Source: Solitalea koreensis (lineage in GTDB: Bacteria > Bacteroidota > Bacteroidia > Sphingobacteriales > Sphingobacteriaceae). From it: 64,000 nt of DNA. Below the pieces are notes generated by a model that was given only the letters and a program-made list of their open reading frames with translations, did no database searches and had not been told where the DNA came from. Both the position numbers and the translations under genes were made by a program. Of this stretch, positions 1 to 7,613 are shown one piece after another. Where the stretch lies: the NCBI RefSeq assembly GCF_900182575.1, contig NZ_FXSZ01000002.1, forward strand, positions 372,001-436,000, read 5' to 3'. How positions within the stretch are numbered: the first letter of the stretch is position 1; every line of letters begins with the position of its first letter.

Positions 1-1
1 T

Positions 2-1585
2 GATCCCGATCATTTTTACGAAGAGTATGGACTACCAAAGCCGGCCGATTATGACAAACAAATGGCGGAAAAAACTGCACATACCCCCCAAGCTTCGGAG
101 GGTGATGATGTGCAAAAACCTGCATCTACCCCCCAAGCTTCGGGCAATAAAAATGACAAAAAGCCCAAGGTTCAGAAGAACAATGACAACACAAACCTCT
201 ATGCTTTGGATGAGGACTTAAACACAAAGCCCTTATCTTGGTTTGTAAAACTGGCAAACTCATTTGGTTTTTTCGTAGACGCCCCGGCACAAACCGGGGC
301 GACAATGACGGCATGTTGTGGCAGTCACCACACGGCAATTGATACCATTACCCTTGCCGCTATCGATGGTTTTGATACTGATTCGTTGATAAAACGAGCA
401 TGGGAGGCAGGCGGTTCAATGGGTTTTGATACTGATTTATTCAATCATACGGCATCAACCCTTTGTGATGGTTTCCTAAAAGGTTGGCGCAGCCGTCCAA
501 CAGAGCTAGTGAATATTGGCATTGACTACGGCTTTGATGATCCGTCAATGCTAACCGCATTTGAAACAAATCTCTTCCGTTTTGCAGGGGTGAAAACGTT
601 GTATGAGGCGCAGCAATTGAACACCTTATTCCGCAAAAGCAAAAGCTTTGAAGACTTCTACCATGAGGCGTCTCAACTGGTCAAGGTTCATAATAAGGAT
701 TGGTTGCGCACCGAATATGATACAGCCTATGCCGTTGGGGAAAGCACAGCAACCTATAACCGTTTGATGAAGCAAAGGACCTTGTTTCCATACTGGCAAT
801 ACAAAACAGTTAAAGACAACCGCGTAAGAGAAACTCACCGCTGGCTACATGATGCAGTGTTTCATGTTGATCATAAGGCTTGGCAAACGATTTATCCACC
901 TAATGGATGGAACTGCCGCTGTTACGTGGTACCAAGAACCGAAACCGAAGTAACGCCTGAACTGTTGAAGAATAGCAAACAGCAGCTGGCCGATTACGAA
1001 GCTTCACAGGATTGGGACAAAACAAAGAAAAGCGGCTTTGGGATTAACCGGGCAAAGCTTGGCGCGGTGTTTACCGAAAATCAGCAGTATATCAACAGCA
1101 TGGAAGAGGGCAATAAACTATTGTCTGAATTACGCCCTTCAGACTTTGGATTGCCAAATGTTGAACAGCAATTAGAAGCCAAGGCAAAAGCGGAAATAGA
1201 CAAAGCCTCTGTTGATACGGATGCTTATTACAAAAAACGTTTAGTAGATGGTGTTTTTCAGGTGAAAGATTATGCCGGTCGTATATTGACGATGAACGAA
1301 AAGGATTACGCCAACCATACTACAAACGAGGTTAAAAAACGTCAATACCGGATTGATTACCTAAATGAACTGGAGACTATTTTGAGTACACCTGACGAGG
1401 TATGGTTTAACGCCGAACGCAAACAGGATTCCTTGAATCAATTGATGTACATCAAGTATTACAAAGACAAACCATTGGTTGCAGTGGGCGCGATAACGCC
1501 AAATGGTGATTTTAAACTAAAGACTTGGTATGATTTAGCCCATGCAGAAATACGCTGGGGTTTATTAGTCAGGAGTTCCAATTAG
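2..1585 (+). CDS. Phage portal C-terminus fused to MuF-like head protein with nuclease-like tail (5' partial)
   Basis: The frame is open from base 2, so the gene starts outside the window; the Met at 62 is internal. The first residues (DPDHFYEEYGLPKP) look like the C-terminal end of a DUF935-type Mu portal protein. After a low-complexity linker with a repeated TPQAS motif (bases 85-145) comes a CCGSHH segment (bases 312-330), then a MuF/gpF-like minor head domain (about 400-960) ending in the typical GWNCRC motif near base 905. The last 110 residues (about 1200-1585, with DEVWFN, YIKYYKDKPLVAVGAI and a TWYDL near the end) resemble the PBECR barnase/EndoU/RelE-like nuclease domains often attached to phage MuF proteins. 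MuF binds the portal inside the procapsid. The fusion to a full portal domain is inferred, because only its end is visible. Confidence 0.8.
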   Translation, partial: DPDHFYEEYGLPKPADYDKQMAEKTAHTPQASEGDDVQKPASTPQASGNKNDKKPKVQKNNDNTNLYALDEDLNTKPLSWFVKLANSFGFFVDAPAQTGATMTACCGSHHTAIDTITLAAIDGFDTDSLIKRAWEAGGSMGFDTDLFNHTASTLCDGFLKGWRSRPTELVNIGIDYGFDDPSMLTAFETNLFRFAGVKTLYEAQQLNTLFRKSKSFEDFYHEASQLVKVHNKDWLRTEYDTAYAVGESTATYNRLMKQRTLFPYWQYKTVKDNRVRETHRWLHDAVFHVDHKAWQTIYPPNGWNCRCYVVPRTETEVTPELLKNSKQQLADYEASQDWDKTKKSGFGINRAKLGAVFTENQQYINSMEEGNKLLSELRPSDFGLPNVEQQLEAKAKAEIDKASVDTDAYYKKRLVDGVFQVKDYAGRILTMNEKDYANHTTNEVKKRQYRIDYLNELETILSTPDEVWFNAERKQDSLNQLMYIKYYKDKPLVAVGAITPNGDFKLKTWYDLAHAEIRWGLLVRSSN

Positions 1586-1660
1586 TGAGCACTCGGCTCA
1601 TCACCACCAGCCCCTTGCCTCCTGAGATACGAAGTTGCTGTTAAGGGCGCTCACTAATTG
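1579..1660. repeat. Perfect 12-bp inverted repeat enclosing a 58-nt structured spacer
   Basis: CAATTAGTGAGC (1579-1590) and GCTCACTAATTG (1649-1660) are exact reverse complements. The left arm overlaps the stop codon of the MuF gene. Inside, CCCTT and AAGGG can form a further stem, and GAGC (1587-1590) can pair instead with GCTC (1596-1599), so two folds compete. It fills most of the gap before the next structural gene. There is no T-run, so it does not look like a simple terminator. Confidence 0.6.
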
Positions 1661-1690
1661 TAATTGTAAAAGTAACAAAACTTATTCCAA

Positions 1691-2221
1691 ATGAGCAAGT
1701 TCGACGATGAGTTAAATGCATTCTTCAACAAGTTTCAGCATGCCGTACAGGAACATGTACCCAATGTAATTGCCGAAACCGCTACTGAATACTACAAGGA
1801 GCGTTTCTTAGAAAAGGAATGGAATGGCCAGCCTTGGGCTAAGTATAAAGGCAAAGAACCCTCACGAGGCTCGTTGATGCTACGCAGTAATAACCTGATG
1901 CAAAGCATACGCCCTAAACTCGTGAGCGCCCAGCGAGTAATTATTAGCGCTGGCAGCAGCAAAGTGCCCTATGCTCAGGTACATAATGAAGGTGGTATCA
2001 TTACTCGTTCTGCTCGCTCCGAAACGTTTGTTCGCAACCGAATAGCCACAGGCAAAAAGAAAGGAAGGTTTAAGCGAGGAACTTCAGAAGGGCAAGGATT
2101 TACGTTCAAGGCTTCGACGTATAATATGCCGCAACGCCAGTTTATGGGGCACAACCAAGAACTCAACGACCGAATTAAAACCCGTTTTAATAATTTATTT
2201 AAAAGCTTTTTAAAGCCATGA
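1691..2221 (+). CDS. Phage virion morphogenesis protein (Mu gpG/Phage_tail_S-like)
   Basis: This 176-residue protein has the layout of the phage virion morphogenesis family (Mu gpG-like): a helical N-terminus with WNGQPWAKYKG, a central SNNLMQSIRPK and YAQVHNEGG motif (about residues 66-100), and a C-terminal MPQRQFMGHNQEL motif followed by a helix. Proteins of this family take part in head completion or head-tail joining. The stop overlaps the start of the next gene (ATGA), so the two are translationally coupled. Its plus-strand direction matches the MuF gene upstream. Confidence 0.8.
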   Translation: MSKFDDELNAFFNKFQHAVQEHVPNVIAETATEYYKERFLEKEWNGQPWAKYKGKEPSRGSLMLRSNNLMQSIRPKLVSAQRVIISAGSSKVPYAQVHNEGGIITRSARSETFVRNRIATGKKKGRFKRGTSEGQGFTFKASTYNMPQRQFMGHNQELNDRIKTRFNNLFKSFLKP

Positions 2222-2658
2222 AAACAATCTACTTAAAGTTATTGGCAAGGCTCAAAGAGCTGCCGCAGATCAAATACATTGACCGCGACAAAGGGCAGTT
2301 GGAACAATATGAAGGCGACCGACCTCCTGTCGCGTTTCCGTGCATTTTGATAAAACAAAGCCTGCCGCAATGCAAAAACCTTACTCCAAAAGAGCAGCTA
2401 TGCAGCGCACAAATAACCGTGCGTGTTGCTTTTGATTATACAGGTGACGCCAGCAGCATCAGTGGTGAAGCGAGACTTCAAAGCGCTTTATCTTATTTCG
2501 ATACCGTCGATGCGGTACTCGCCAAATTGCAAGGCTGGGGTGATGCTGAAATGAATGCTTGGGAAAGAACCAGCCAATTAGAAGAAGATCGACGCGATAA
2601 TTTCAGCGTGTTAAGAATTACGCTTAAAACTGGGTATCGGGAAACGATTAGCAGTTAA
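2218..2658 (+). CDS. Small Mu-like phage structural protein, probably head-tail joining
   Basis: This 146-residue protein starts inside the stop codon of the gpG-like gene (4-base overlap), so it is very likely part of the same late operon. It has no motif I can name with certainty. Size and position just after gpG resemble Mu gp37/tail-terminator-like proteins; the stretch RPPVAFPCILIKQ followed by a C-terminal VLRITLKTGYRE strand fits a small alpha/beta tail-completion fold. Function is inferred from position. It ends two bases before the convergent minus-strand gene, leaving no room for a classic terminator. Confidence 0.65.
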   Translation: MKTIYLKLLARLKELPQIKYIDRDKGQLEQYEGDRPPVAFPCILIKQSLPQCKNLTPKEQLCSAQITVRVAFDYTGDASSISGEARLQSALSYFDTVDAVLAKLQGWGDAEMNAWERTSQLEEDRRDNFSVLRITLKTGYRETISS

Positions 2659-2660
2659 AG

Positions 2661-2969
2661 CTACCAGCTAAAAGAAGGATATAACTTTTTCAAGTCTGAT
2701 GTTCCTGGCTTTTGAGCGATGATCTCTTTTAGCCTGGCATTGTTGCGAGTTAGGTAGTTCGTAATGGTGCTGCCTGATAGCCAAAACTCATGCTCCATAT
2801 TGGCAATGGCATCATCAAAACGGCAGCGCTGTAAATGGTAGTGGTAGTAAAAGCGATAAGCCATGCATTCGTCACGTTTAACGGCGTACATATTGCGTTT
2901 GCCTTTGTTAGAAACAACAGGCTCAAAAGCGGCAGGAAAGATAGATGTTAGGGCTAACTGGTTGCGCAT
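2661..2969 (-). CDS. Conserved small phage protein, possible DNA-binding
   Basis: This 102-residue basic protein has an aromatic-rich central helix (MAYRFYYHYHLQRC, about residues 36-49) and a following LSGSTITNYLTRNNARL segment that could be a helix-turn-helix recognition unit. I do not recognise a named family. It is the last gene of the minus-strand phage block and is separated from dinD by a terminator-like hairpin, so it may have its own promoter in the 2970-3034 gap. It is convergent with, and abuts, the late structural operon. Confidence 0.6.
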   Translation of the reverse strand: MRNQLALTSIFPAAFEPVVSNKGKRNMYAVKRDECMAYRFYYHYHLQRCRFDDAIANMEHEFWLSGSTITNYLTRNNARLKEIIAQKPGTSDLKKLYPSFSW

Positions 2970-3034
2970 TATTACAAATATGCCTAACTGGTTAGTCTTT
3001 TTAAAATTGAGTTATGAACAGAAAAAAAACAAAA

Positions 3035-3059
3035 AGCCGCTCCATTGCTGGTAGCGGCT
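3035..3059 (-). terminator. Rho-independent terminator downstream of the DinD-like gene
   Basis: AGCCGCT (3035-3041) pairs perfectly with AGCGGCT (3053-3059), with a short inner CCA/TGG stem. On the minus strand it is followed by a T-rich run (3034 down to 3022). It lies 33 bases beyond the stop of the DinD-like gene. Confidence 0.75.
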
Positions 3060-3092
3060 ATGTTTATTTATTACGTCTCATCCGAGTATTTA

Positions 3093-3914
3093 TTATCCCT
3101 TCCGCTCCTTCGCAGGTTTATCTTCTTTTGCCATTAATTTTGCGCCTTTTTTCAACTCTTTTTGAACCTCTGGCAACTTTCTTTCAACAGGTAATGACTC
3201 TGGGCTTTTTCCTGTGTTTTGGATCACAATCTTCCTAACTTCACTTCCAACATTATAATGAGTCTGCTCTAAATTTACTTGACCTGATATATTGAAATTT
3301 TTGATTCGCTCTTCAGTTTGGGTTATCCTAAAGAGATTTGCCGCTAGCTCGGTACGTCCCATGTGCTCCATCAAATCTTTCGTTTCAACATTTCTCTTTT
3401 GGGCCAGTTTATAATTATGCATATTGTATAAGCCCATGTAGCCAGCATTATTAAACTTTGCGAAATCTTGAACGCCTGCAGCATTAGCTGCACTCATCAA
3501 TGATTTGTTGCCCTCTTTAATTTCATCTCTAATAAGAAGCCGTTCAATTTGATCAGTGCTTTGAATGTATACTTCAAATTTTCTTGTCTGTTCTGCAAAA
3601 TATACTTGAGCAGCTGCTACAGCCTCCTTTTTAGGGTCGGCATTCATTACCGTTAGATAGCAAGCAAATCTTGTTAACTTATAATCATTGATTTGTTCAC
3701 CATTCACCTCATGTTGCTGAGCAATGAAGTTTTCATAATGCGGTATATTGAGGGTTAGACAGGCCTTTAAAGCTCTTTCGATTGGCTTGTTAAACGACAC
3801 CATATCTTTATAACCCAACATTGTCATTAAATCAGAAGCCCACCAGTAAGTAATACCGTTTTGGTTTTTGAAATCTTCGAAAGAAACATGATCGTTAAGT
3901 ATAATATCAGACAT
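3093..3914 (-). CDS. dinD: DinD/BRO-N-like DNA-damage-inducible protein
   Basis: The likely start is the Met at 3914 (MSDIILNDHVSFEDFKNQNG), giving 273 residues, the usual DinD length; the upstream Met at 3956 adds 14 residues that do not fit the family. The N-terminal half carries the BRO-like fold with WWASDLMTMLGYKDMVSF and a KLTRFACYLTVMNADPKK motif (about residues 77-94). The C-terminal part has GYMGLYNMHNYKLAQKR and MGRTELAANLFRITQTEERI, typical of DinD. In E. coli DinD is LexA-regulated and inhibits RecA filaments; a phage copy may dampen the SOS response. It sits between two hairpin terminators, so it is a separate unit and is probably cargo rather than early-operon core. Confidence 0.85.
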   Translation of the reverse strand: MSDIILNDHVSFEDFKNQNGITYWWASDLMTMLGYKDMVSFNKPIERALKACLTLNIPHYENFIAQQHEVNGEQINDYKLTRFACYLTVMNADPKKEAVAAAQVYFAEQTRKFEVYIQSTDQIERLLIRDEIKEGNKSLMSAANAAGVQDFAKFNNAGYMGLYNMHNYKLAQKRNVETKDLMEHMGRTELAANLFRITQTEERIKNFNISGQVNLEQTHYNVGSEVRKIVIQNTGKSPESLPVERKLPEVQKELKKGAKLMAKEDKPAKERKG

Positions 3915-4001
3915 AAAAGAAAGGTATAAGATTTTATGATAGGCGCAAAGATACATTTAAACTAATTGTTTTTTTGTTAATTGACAATTCAAAAAACAAA
4001 A

Positions 4002-4026
4002 AAGCCTGAGAAGTTATCTCAGGCTT
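4002..4026 (-). terminator. Rho-independent terminator closing the minus-strand early block
   Basis: AAGCCTGAG (4002-4010) and CTCAGGCTT (4018-4026) form a perfect 9-bp stem. On the minus strand it runs into a T-rich tract. It lies just past the stop of the gene at 4045-4230. Confidence 0.85.
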
Positions 4027-4044
4027 AACTTTTTAAGGAAAATA

Positions 4045-4230
4045 TTAATACATTTCTTGGACTTCATAAACCACCAATATTGAAACATAATTAGCAAGTT
4101 CACTAGCTAAATTCTGATGGCTAATACTCACAATTTTAATATCGGAGTTTTTTGTTAACCACCTGTTAGTATTGTTTTCTACGTCAGGGAAATTATCCGC
4201 TGAAAAAAGCTTTACTTGTGTTTTTCTCAT
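4045..4230 (-). CDS. Small unknown phage protein
   Basis: I chose the Met at 4230 (MRKTQVKLFSADNFPDVENN), giving 61 residues and avoiding overlap with the upstream gene; a longer frame to 4293 would overlap it by 49 bases. The sequence has an alternating strand-helix-strand pattern (KVKLFSA-like start, IKIVSISHQNL, then VSILVVYEV at the end). No family is recognised. It is the last gene before a strong terminator and 14 bases from the gene upstream, so it is probably co-transcribed with it. Confidence 0.55.
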   Translation of the reverse strand: MRKTQVKLFSADNFPDVENNTNRWLTKNSDIKIVSISHQNLASELANYVSILVVYEVQEMY

Positions 4231-4244
4231 ATTTATAAATGTAT

Positions 4245-4877
4245 TTAGTTTTTCACCCAACATGTGATCATACCAACCTGTTTGCGTTCCCAACCCATTT
4301 TATGTAAATGTTGCCAATAAGCCTGCAGCTCAACAGGACTTGTACACTCCTTTTCAAAGGCTTTACTATAACCATCAGGAAAATTCATTTTCGGGCCGTT
4401 TTCGGTAGCATTGCCTTTTACCAAAAGTAAAACTATTTCATTAATGTGCTTCACTAAATTCGCTATACTTTTTGTTTTACACCACCATTCTGTACACAGG
4501 AGATAGACTTCAACCAAATCTTTAAAATCAATCTCATTCGGAACAGACAATGCTTTCATTTTTCCTGCATCAGAACCACAAACCTTATATTTAACACCGT
4601 ATAACTCTTCGTATCGTTTGCAAAAGGCAGCTATGCGGTCATTAGGCTTTGGAGTGGTGTCGCTGATCAGTTCTAGCTTGAGGTTAACACTTACAAATTT
4701 CATCCCGTCGAGATAGATTGATTTAAAAGGGATCATCGGTTTAATCAGCTCCCAACCTTTTGTATTTATAGGCTGTTTAAATTCATTTAAAATGCTCTTT
4801 AAATGACCGTCTTCATAGACCAGACATAGGCTGCCATCCAGCTTTTTGGAGGTTATTTTGAATTTTTGAAGTTGCAT
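4245..4877 (-). CDS. Unknown phage protein, 210 residues
   Basis: No family is recognised. Residues 1-75 look like a beta-rich domain (KFKITSKKLDGSLCLVYEDG), and residues 80-210 are helical, including RIAAFCKRYEELYGVKYKV and a C-terminal AYWQHLHKMGWERK. A 213-base gap upstream, with a terminator from the DUF4406 gene at its far end, suggests its own promoter. Together with the next small gene it forms a separate two-gene unit at the end of the early block, where transposable phages often carry accessory genes. Confidence 0.55.
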   Translation of the reverse strand: MQLQKFKITSKKLDGSLCLVYEDGHLKSILNEFKQPINTKGWELIKPMIPFKSIYLDGMKFVSVNLKLELISDTTPKPNDRIAAFCKRYEELYGVKYKVCGSDAGKMKALSVPNEIDFKDLVEVYLLCTEWWCKTKSIANLVKHINEIVLLLVKGNATENGPKMNFPDGYSKAFEKECTSPVELQAYWQHLHKMGWERKQVGMITCWVKN

Positions 4878-5059
4878 TTATTTTTTAATTAAGTCTTATG
4901 GTTTATGTTTGCAGAATGGTATCATTTTTTATGATGGTAAATACTGTATGTGCAGTTGCTAACCTTACCATCAACATCCTAAAGATGTTTGGCGAAAAAA
5001 AGTAGAAAAGACATATTTCTACGTCAAAAGATAAACCGTAAAAAAAGAGATCGAATAAG

Positions 5060-5083
5060 AAGGGGGAGGCTAGCATCCCCCTT
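5060..5083 (-). terminator. Likely terminator after the DUF4406 gene
   Basis: AAGGGGGA (5060-5067) pairs with TCCCCCTT (5076-5083). On the minus strand the hairpin is followed after about 14 bases by a run of T. It lies 8 bases past the stop of the gene at 5091-5441. Confidence 0.65.
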
Positions 5084-5090
5084 ACTTATT

Positions 5091-5441
5091 TTAATTCATA
5101 CTTATTTTTCTAACAATCGATTTAATATCTGAACCGAGGATGATATACGGCATTTTTAAATCCTGTGCTAGTCGAAATTCAATTATAGCTCCTTTGCTGT
5201 CGTGCCAATCGTCAATTAAGGCAATGGCATCGCATTTTAACAACTCCGCTAAGTCGACACGCATAAACTCTTCCCAGCTTTCGTTCACGTTGGCTGAGTG
5301 ATCAAGCTTGTGCGGATTCACCGGCTCAAAGCCTTCATTTTTCAATAGCTGCTCGGCTTGATCAAATTTTGATCGGTTCAAATCGGCTACTCCGGTCATT
5401 TTACCAGAGATGTACACTTTTAGTTTAGGTTGACTTTCCAT
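5091..5441 (-). CDS. DUF4406 / nucleoside 2-deoxyribosyltransferase-like protein
   Basis: The 116-residue protein opens with KVYISGKMTGVADLNRSKFDQAE-like residues, the hallmark of the DUF4406 group related to nucleoside 2-deoxyribosyltransferases: a YISGxMTG nucleotide-binding loop, then NPHKLDH, a WEEFMRVDL helix, and CDAIALIDDWHDSKGA with the acidic residues in the expected place. Such proteins are common in phage early regions and may act in nucleotide metabolism, but the activity is not established. It starts one base after the stop of the Gp16-like gene and ends the main early operon. Confidence 0.8.
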   Translation of the reverse strand: MESQPKLKVYISGKMTGVADLNRSKFDQAEQLLKNEGFEPVNPHKLDHSANVNESWEEFMRVDLAELLKCDAIALIDDWHDSKGAIIEFRLAQDLKMPYIILGSDIKSIVRKISMN

Positions 5442-5442
5442 A

Positions 5443-5871
5443 TTAAATTGATTTAATAAATGATTCGTATACTTTTTCGAACTGATATACCAGCTTAGGC
5501 AGTTCAGTTAAGGTATAGCTGTTTAAGTTTTTTTTGCCGTATCCTTTTTCTTCGCACCAACGGTTGATCCGGTGCATGTCTGCTTTTCGCTCGGCAGGTG
5601 CGCCCGTTTCCCAACCCATTTTGCGAGCCATGGCAATGATCTTTTTACGCATTTTATCGGCTTTGGCCAGATCCGGATTGTTGCCCTGTTCGGCGGTTTG
5701 CATGAGCTCCAAATGCCGAATGAGGTTGGTAGCTTCATTATACAGCAGTTCACTACTGCTTTCGGTTCGGCCATTGCTAAAATCATACACAAAGGCGTGT
5801 TTTCGGCCTAGCTTACCAGTAGCATTGAGCAACTGATGGAGTCTTCGAAGTTGAGGAGGTTGTATGTACAT
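5443..5871 (-). CDS. Mu Gp16/GemA-like regulatory protein (DUF1018-type)
   Basis: The 142-residue protein carries the pattern of Mu gp16/GemA family proteins: KADKMRKKIIAMARKMGWE (about residues 68-86) and ADMHRINRWCEEKGYGKKN, followed by LNSYTLTELPKLVYQFEKVY at the C-terminus. In Mu, GemA affects host gene expression and DNA topology; the Bacteroidota version is not characterised. It lies near the end of the early operon, as in Mu, and is one base from the DUF4406 gene. Confidence 0.7.
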   Translation of the reverse strand: MYIQPPQLRRLHQLLNATGKLGRKHAFVYDFSNGRTESSSELLYNEATNLIRHLELMQTAEQGNNPDLAKADKMRKKIIAMARKMGWETGAPAERKADMHRINRWCEEKGYGKKNLNSYTLTELPKLVYQFEKVYESFIKSI

Positions 5872-5916
5872 CTTTTTACTTTAAATACTAAAAGCTAATG
5901 GCTTATGAGCTGGAAC

Positions 5917-5940
5917 TCCCGATCTCGATAACTATCGGGA
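5917..5940. repeat. REP-like palindrome between two phage early genes
   Basis: TCCCGAT (5917-5923) and ATCGGGA (5934-5940) form a 7-bp stem around a GATCTCGATAACTATCGGGATC core, with further CGGG repeats just right of it. Palindromes built on CCCGAT/ATCGGG are common in Bacteroidota intergenic DNA. There is no clear T-tract, so I do not call it a terminator. The 135-bp gap holds nothing else. Confidence 0.5.
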
Positions 5941-6006
5941 TCGGGCCGGGTTTTTCGGGGTTACTCTGCGCCATTACTACTGTTAACCCTTATTCGTTTA
6001 ATGCTT

Positions 6007-6159
6007 TTAATTCGGTTGCTTCTGTTTGAAATAGTTGCTCAATACCGTTGATACTTTAAATTGTGTAACTTTCATTTCTTTGGCTATTTGCCTTTGTTCT
6101 TTATCAGGATTCTTTAAAAAGTAATCAATGATTCTGAGCTCTATGGTTTCTGTTTTCAT
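6007..6159 (-). CDS. Very small winged-helix/HTH-like phage protein
   Basis: The Met at 6159 gives a 50-residue protein; an upstream Met at 6231 would overlap the DUF3164 gene. Residues 5-45 read as one helix-turn-helix: IDYFLKNPDKEQRQIAKEM then KVTQFKVSTVLSNYF. This is the typical layout of a small DNA-binding repressor or activator. It sits in the early operon 58 bases after DUF3164. No family name is certain. Confidence 0.55.
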   Translation of the reverse strand: MKTETIELRIIDYFLKNPDKEQRQIAKEMKVTQFKVSTVLSNYFKQKQPN

Positions 6160-6217
6160 GATTGTTTCATATTTGAACCCTACCACTGAAACGATCAGCG
6201 GCATGCTCCAAGTAGGG

Positions 6218-6931
6218 TTATACACTAGCAAAATTGAGGTTGATTAATTGAAATACACCGTGCTCATCGCGAATGTGGAAGGTGATGTAATCCTTCGATT
6301 TATCGAGCTGCCAGCTTTCTTTAAGAAGTTTAATGCCTTCCTTCCAGTTGTCATTGTCAAATCGATTTTCCATTGCATAAAGACGCTGAACCAGCTGAAT
6401 GTCCAAGGAGCCGCGCTTACGTTCCAATAAGCTCATGATGATGTCTTTTGTATCCACATCACCTGAATAGCGGCTGGAAAGGAAGTCTTTAATGTGCGCT
6501 TCAGCCTGAATGCTTCGCTCGTCAAAGTATCCGTTTTTTTGATTTTTAAAACGAATCCGAAACAGACCATCGGCACTGTCTAGCTGAAAGTTTCCCTTGC
6601 CGTCAGTATGGCGATTAGAATATTCTTTCAACAAATCGTACAGCGTATTCATTTCTTCAAATGCTAATTCTTTAAACGTTTTTAAAGCATGGTTTAAAGC
6701 ATTGGCTTTGCGAGATAATTCAACCACCGTAGTTTCTTTCAGTGCTTCGTATTCGCTACGCAGCTTGTTTGCTTGTTCAATCTGCTCTGCTTTTTTCTTG
6801 GCAAGAATAGCCTCCAATTGTTCGGTGCTTAAAGCAGCTATCGCTGCGTCATTAAGTACTGCATCAGCAGCTAGTTCTTTAGTTGCATTTTGAGCAACTT
6901 CAATGTTTTTTGTTGATTCTTTCGTTTGCAT
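6218..6931 (-). CDS. DUF3164 family protein of Mu-like phages
   Basis: The 237-residue protein has a long coiled-coil N-terminus (about residues 30-100, rich in A, E, K and L) and then the DUF3164 core: DGKGNFQLDSADGLFRIRFK followed by the EAHIKDFLSSRYS helix and a basic C-terminal segment. DUF3164 genes are found next to MuA/MuB in many transposable prophages. The function is unknown; a role in early phage DNA transactions is inferred from position. It ends 58 bases before the small HTH gene. Confidence 0.8.
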   Translation of the reverse strand: MQTKESTKNIEVAQNATKELAADAVLNDAAIAALSTEQLEAILAKKKAEQIEQANKLRSEYEALKETTVVELSRKANALNHALKTFKELAFEEMNTLYDLLKEYSNRHTDGKGNFQLDSADGLFRIRFKNQKNGYFDERSIQAEAHIKDFLSSRYSGDVDTKDIIMSLLERKRGSLDIQLVQRLYAMENRFDNDNWKEGIKLLKESWQLDKSKDYITFHIRDEHGVFQLINLNFASV

Positions 6932-6933
6932 TT

Positions 6934-7278
6934 TTAAGCGTTTAAAAGGTTATTAAAATTTGTTTTTTGCGTTTTAGGCCACACCATGTTTTTGTCGAGC
7001 TGGTTAATAATTATGCGGATCAGGTTTTGTTCGTAAGGGAATCCGCTCAAGTCGCATGTATCAAAGTAGCTTACAAAAGCTGCCGATTGAGCGGGTGAAA
7101 ACCCTAATGCGGTTGAACCATTTATTTGGTAGGCTTTTTTGTATATTTTCTCATGCAACTCAAGTAGGGTGTACCACCGGCACAATTCATCGTAATCAAT
7201 GGGCTGTTCTAGCTGCCATGTTTGCTCCAACAAATTCTTGAGCTGGAGCAATTGTTCGGAACTAAGCTTAATTTTCAT
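6934..7278 (-). CDS. Unknown early phage protein, 114 residues
   Basis: No recognised family. The sequence is helical throughout: residues 1-50 carry a Leu-rich amphipathic pattern (SSEQLLQLKNLLEQTWQLE) and a conserved-looking DYDELCRWYTLLELHEKIY, and the C-terminus ends in a KTNFNNLLNA tail. Its start overlaps the end of the DnaA-like gene by 11 bases and it ends two bases before DUF3164, so it is tightly coupled in the early operon. Confidence 0.6.
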   Translation of the reverse strand: MKIKLSSEQLLQLKNLLEQTWQLEQPIDYDELCRWYTLLELHEKIYKKAYQINGSTALGFSPAQSAAFVSYFDTCDLSGFPYEQNLIRIIINQLDKNMVWPKTQKTNFNNLLNA

Positions 7279-7609
7279 GTCCGTGCATTCCTATTTGGTT
7301 GTTTAAATACTCGTTTAGTTCATTGGTTCTACTGGCAAAATCCTTATTGTAAATCACGAGTGCATTTGCCTCTTTTAAGGCGAAGATTACCGAAGCATGG
7401 TGTCGGTTCATTAATTTGCCTATTCGTTTATAGGGCATATTGCAGCGGTTTCGCAGGGTTAAATAAATCAGCTTGCGAATGTCACACAGCTCTCGGTGAC
7501 GATCAGGAGCTTGAAGCTGTTCTAGTCGTACTCCAAAAAAGAGCAGCATGTGAACCAGTGTCAATTCTGCCGAATTTTTTGTTTGCGTTTCACTCAGGGT
7601 TGTATTCAT
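7268..7609 (-). CDS. DnaA C-terminal (domain IV)-like phage protein
   Basis: The Met at 7609 (MNTTLSETQTKNSAELT) gives 113 residues and avoids overlap with the upstream gene. Residues 40-100 match the DnaA domain IV layout: RKLIYLTLRNRCNMPYKRIG, then KLMNRHHASVIFALKEAN, equivalent to the DnaA signature helix that reads DnaA boxes (the usual GxRDHSTV is here NRHHASVI). There is no AAA+ domain. It may bind phage DNA or host DnaA boxes. The neighbours are MuB, the second ATPase and DUF3164. Confidence 0.65.
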   Translation of the reverse strand: MNTTLSETQTKNSAELTLVHMLLFFGVRLEQLQAPDRHRELCDIRKLIYLTLRNRCNMPYKRIGKLMNRHHASVIFALKEANALVIYNKDFASRTNELNEYLNNQIGMHGHEN

Positions 7610-7613
7610 AGTT

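Noticed and set aside
27..221. Open frame of 64 codons at the left edge
   Set aside because: It overlaps the portal/MuF frame in another phase, is basic and of low quality, and has no family-like pattern. It is a shadow.
3915..3956. Longer start for the DinD-like gene
   Set aside because: The added residues (MYLCAYHKILYLSF) do not fit the family; the Met at 3914 begins the typical N-terminus.
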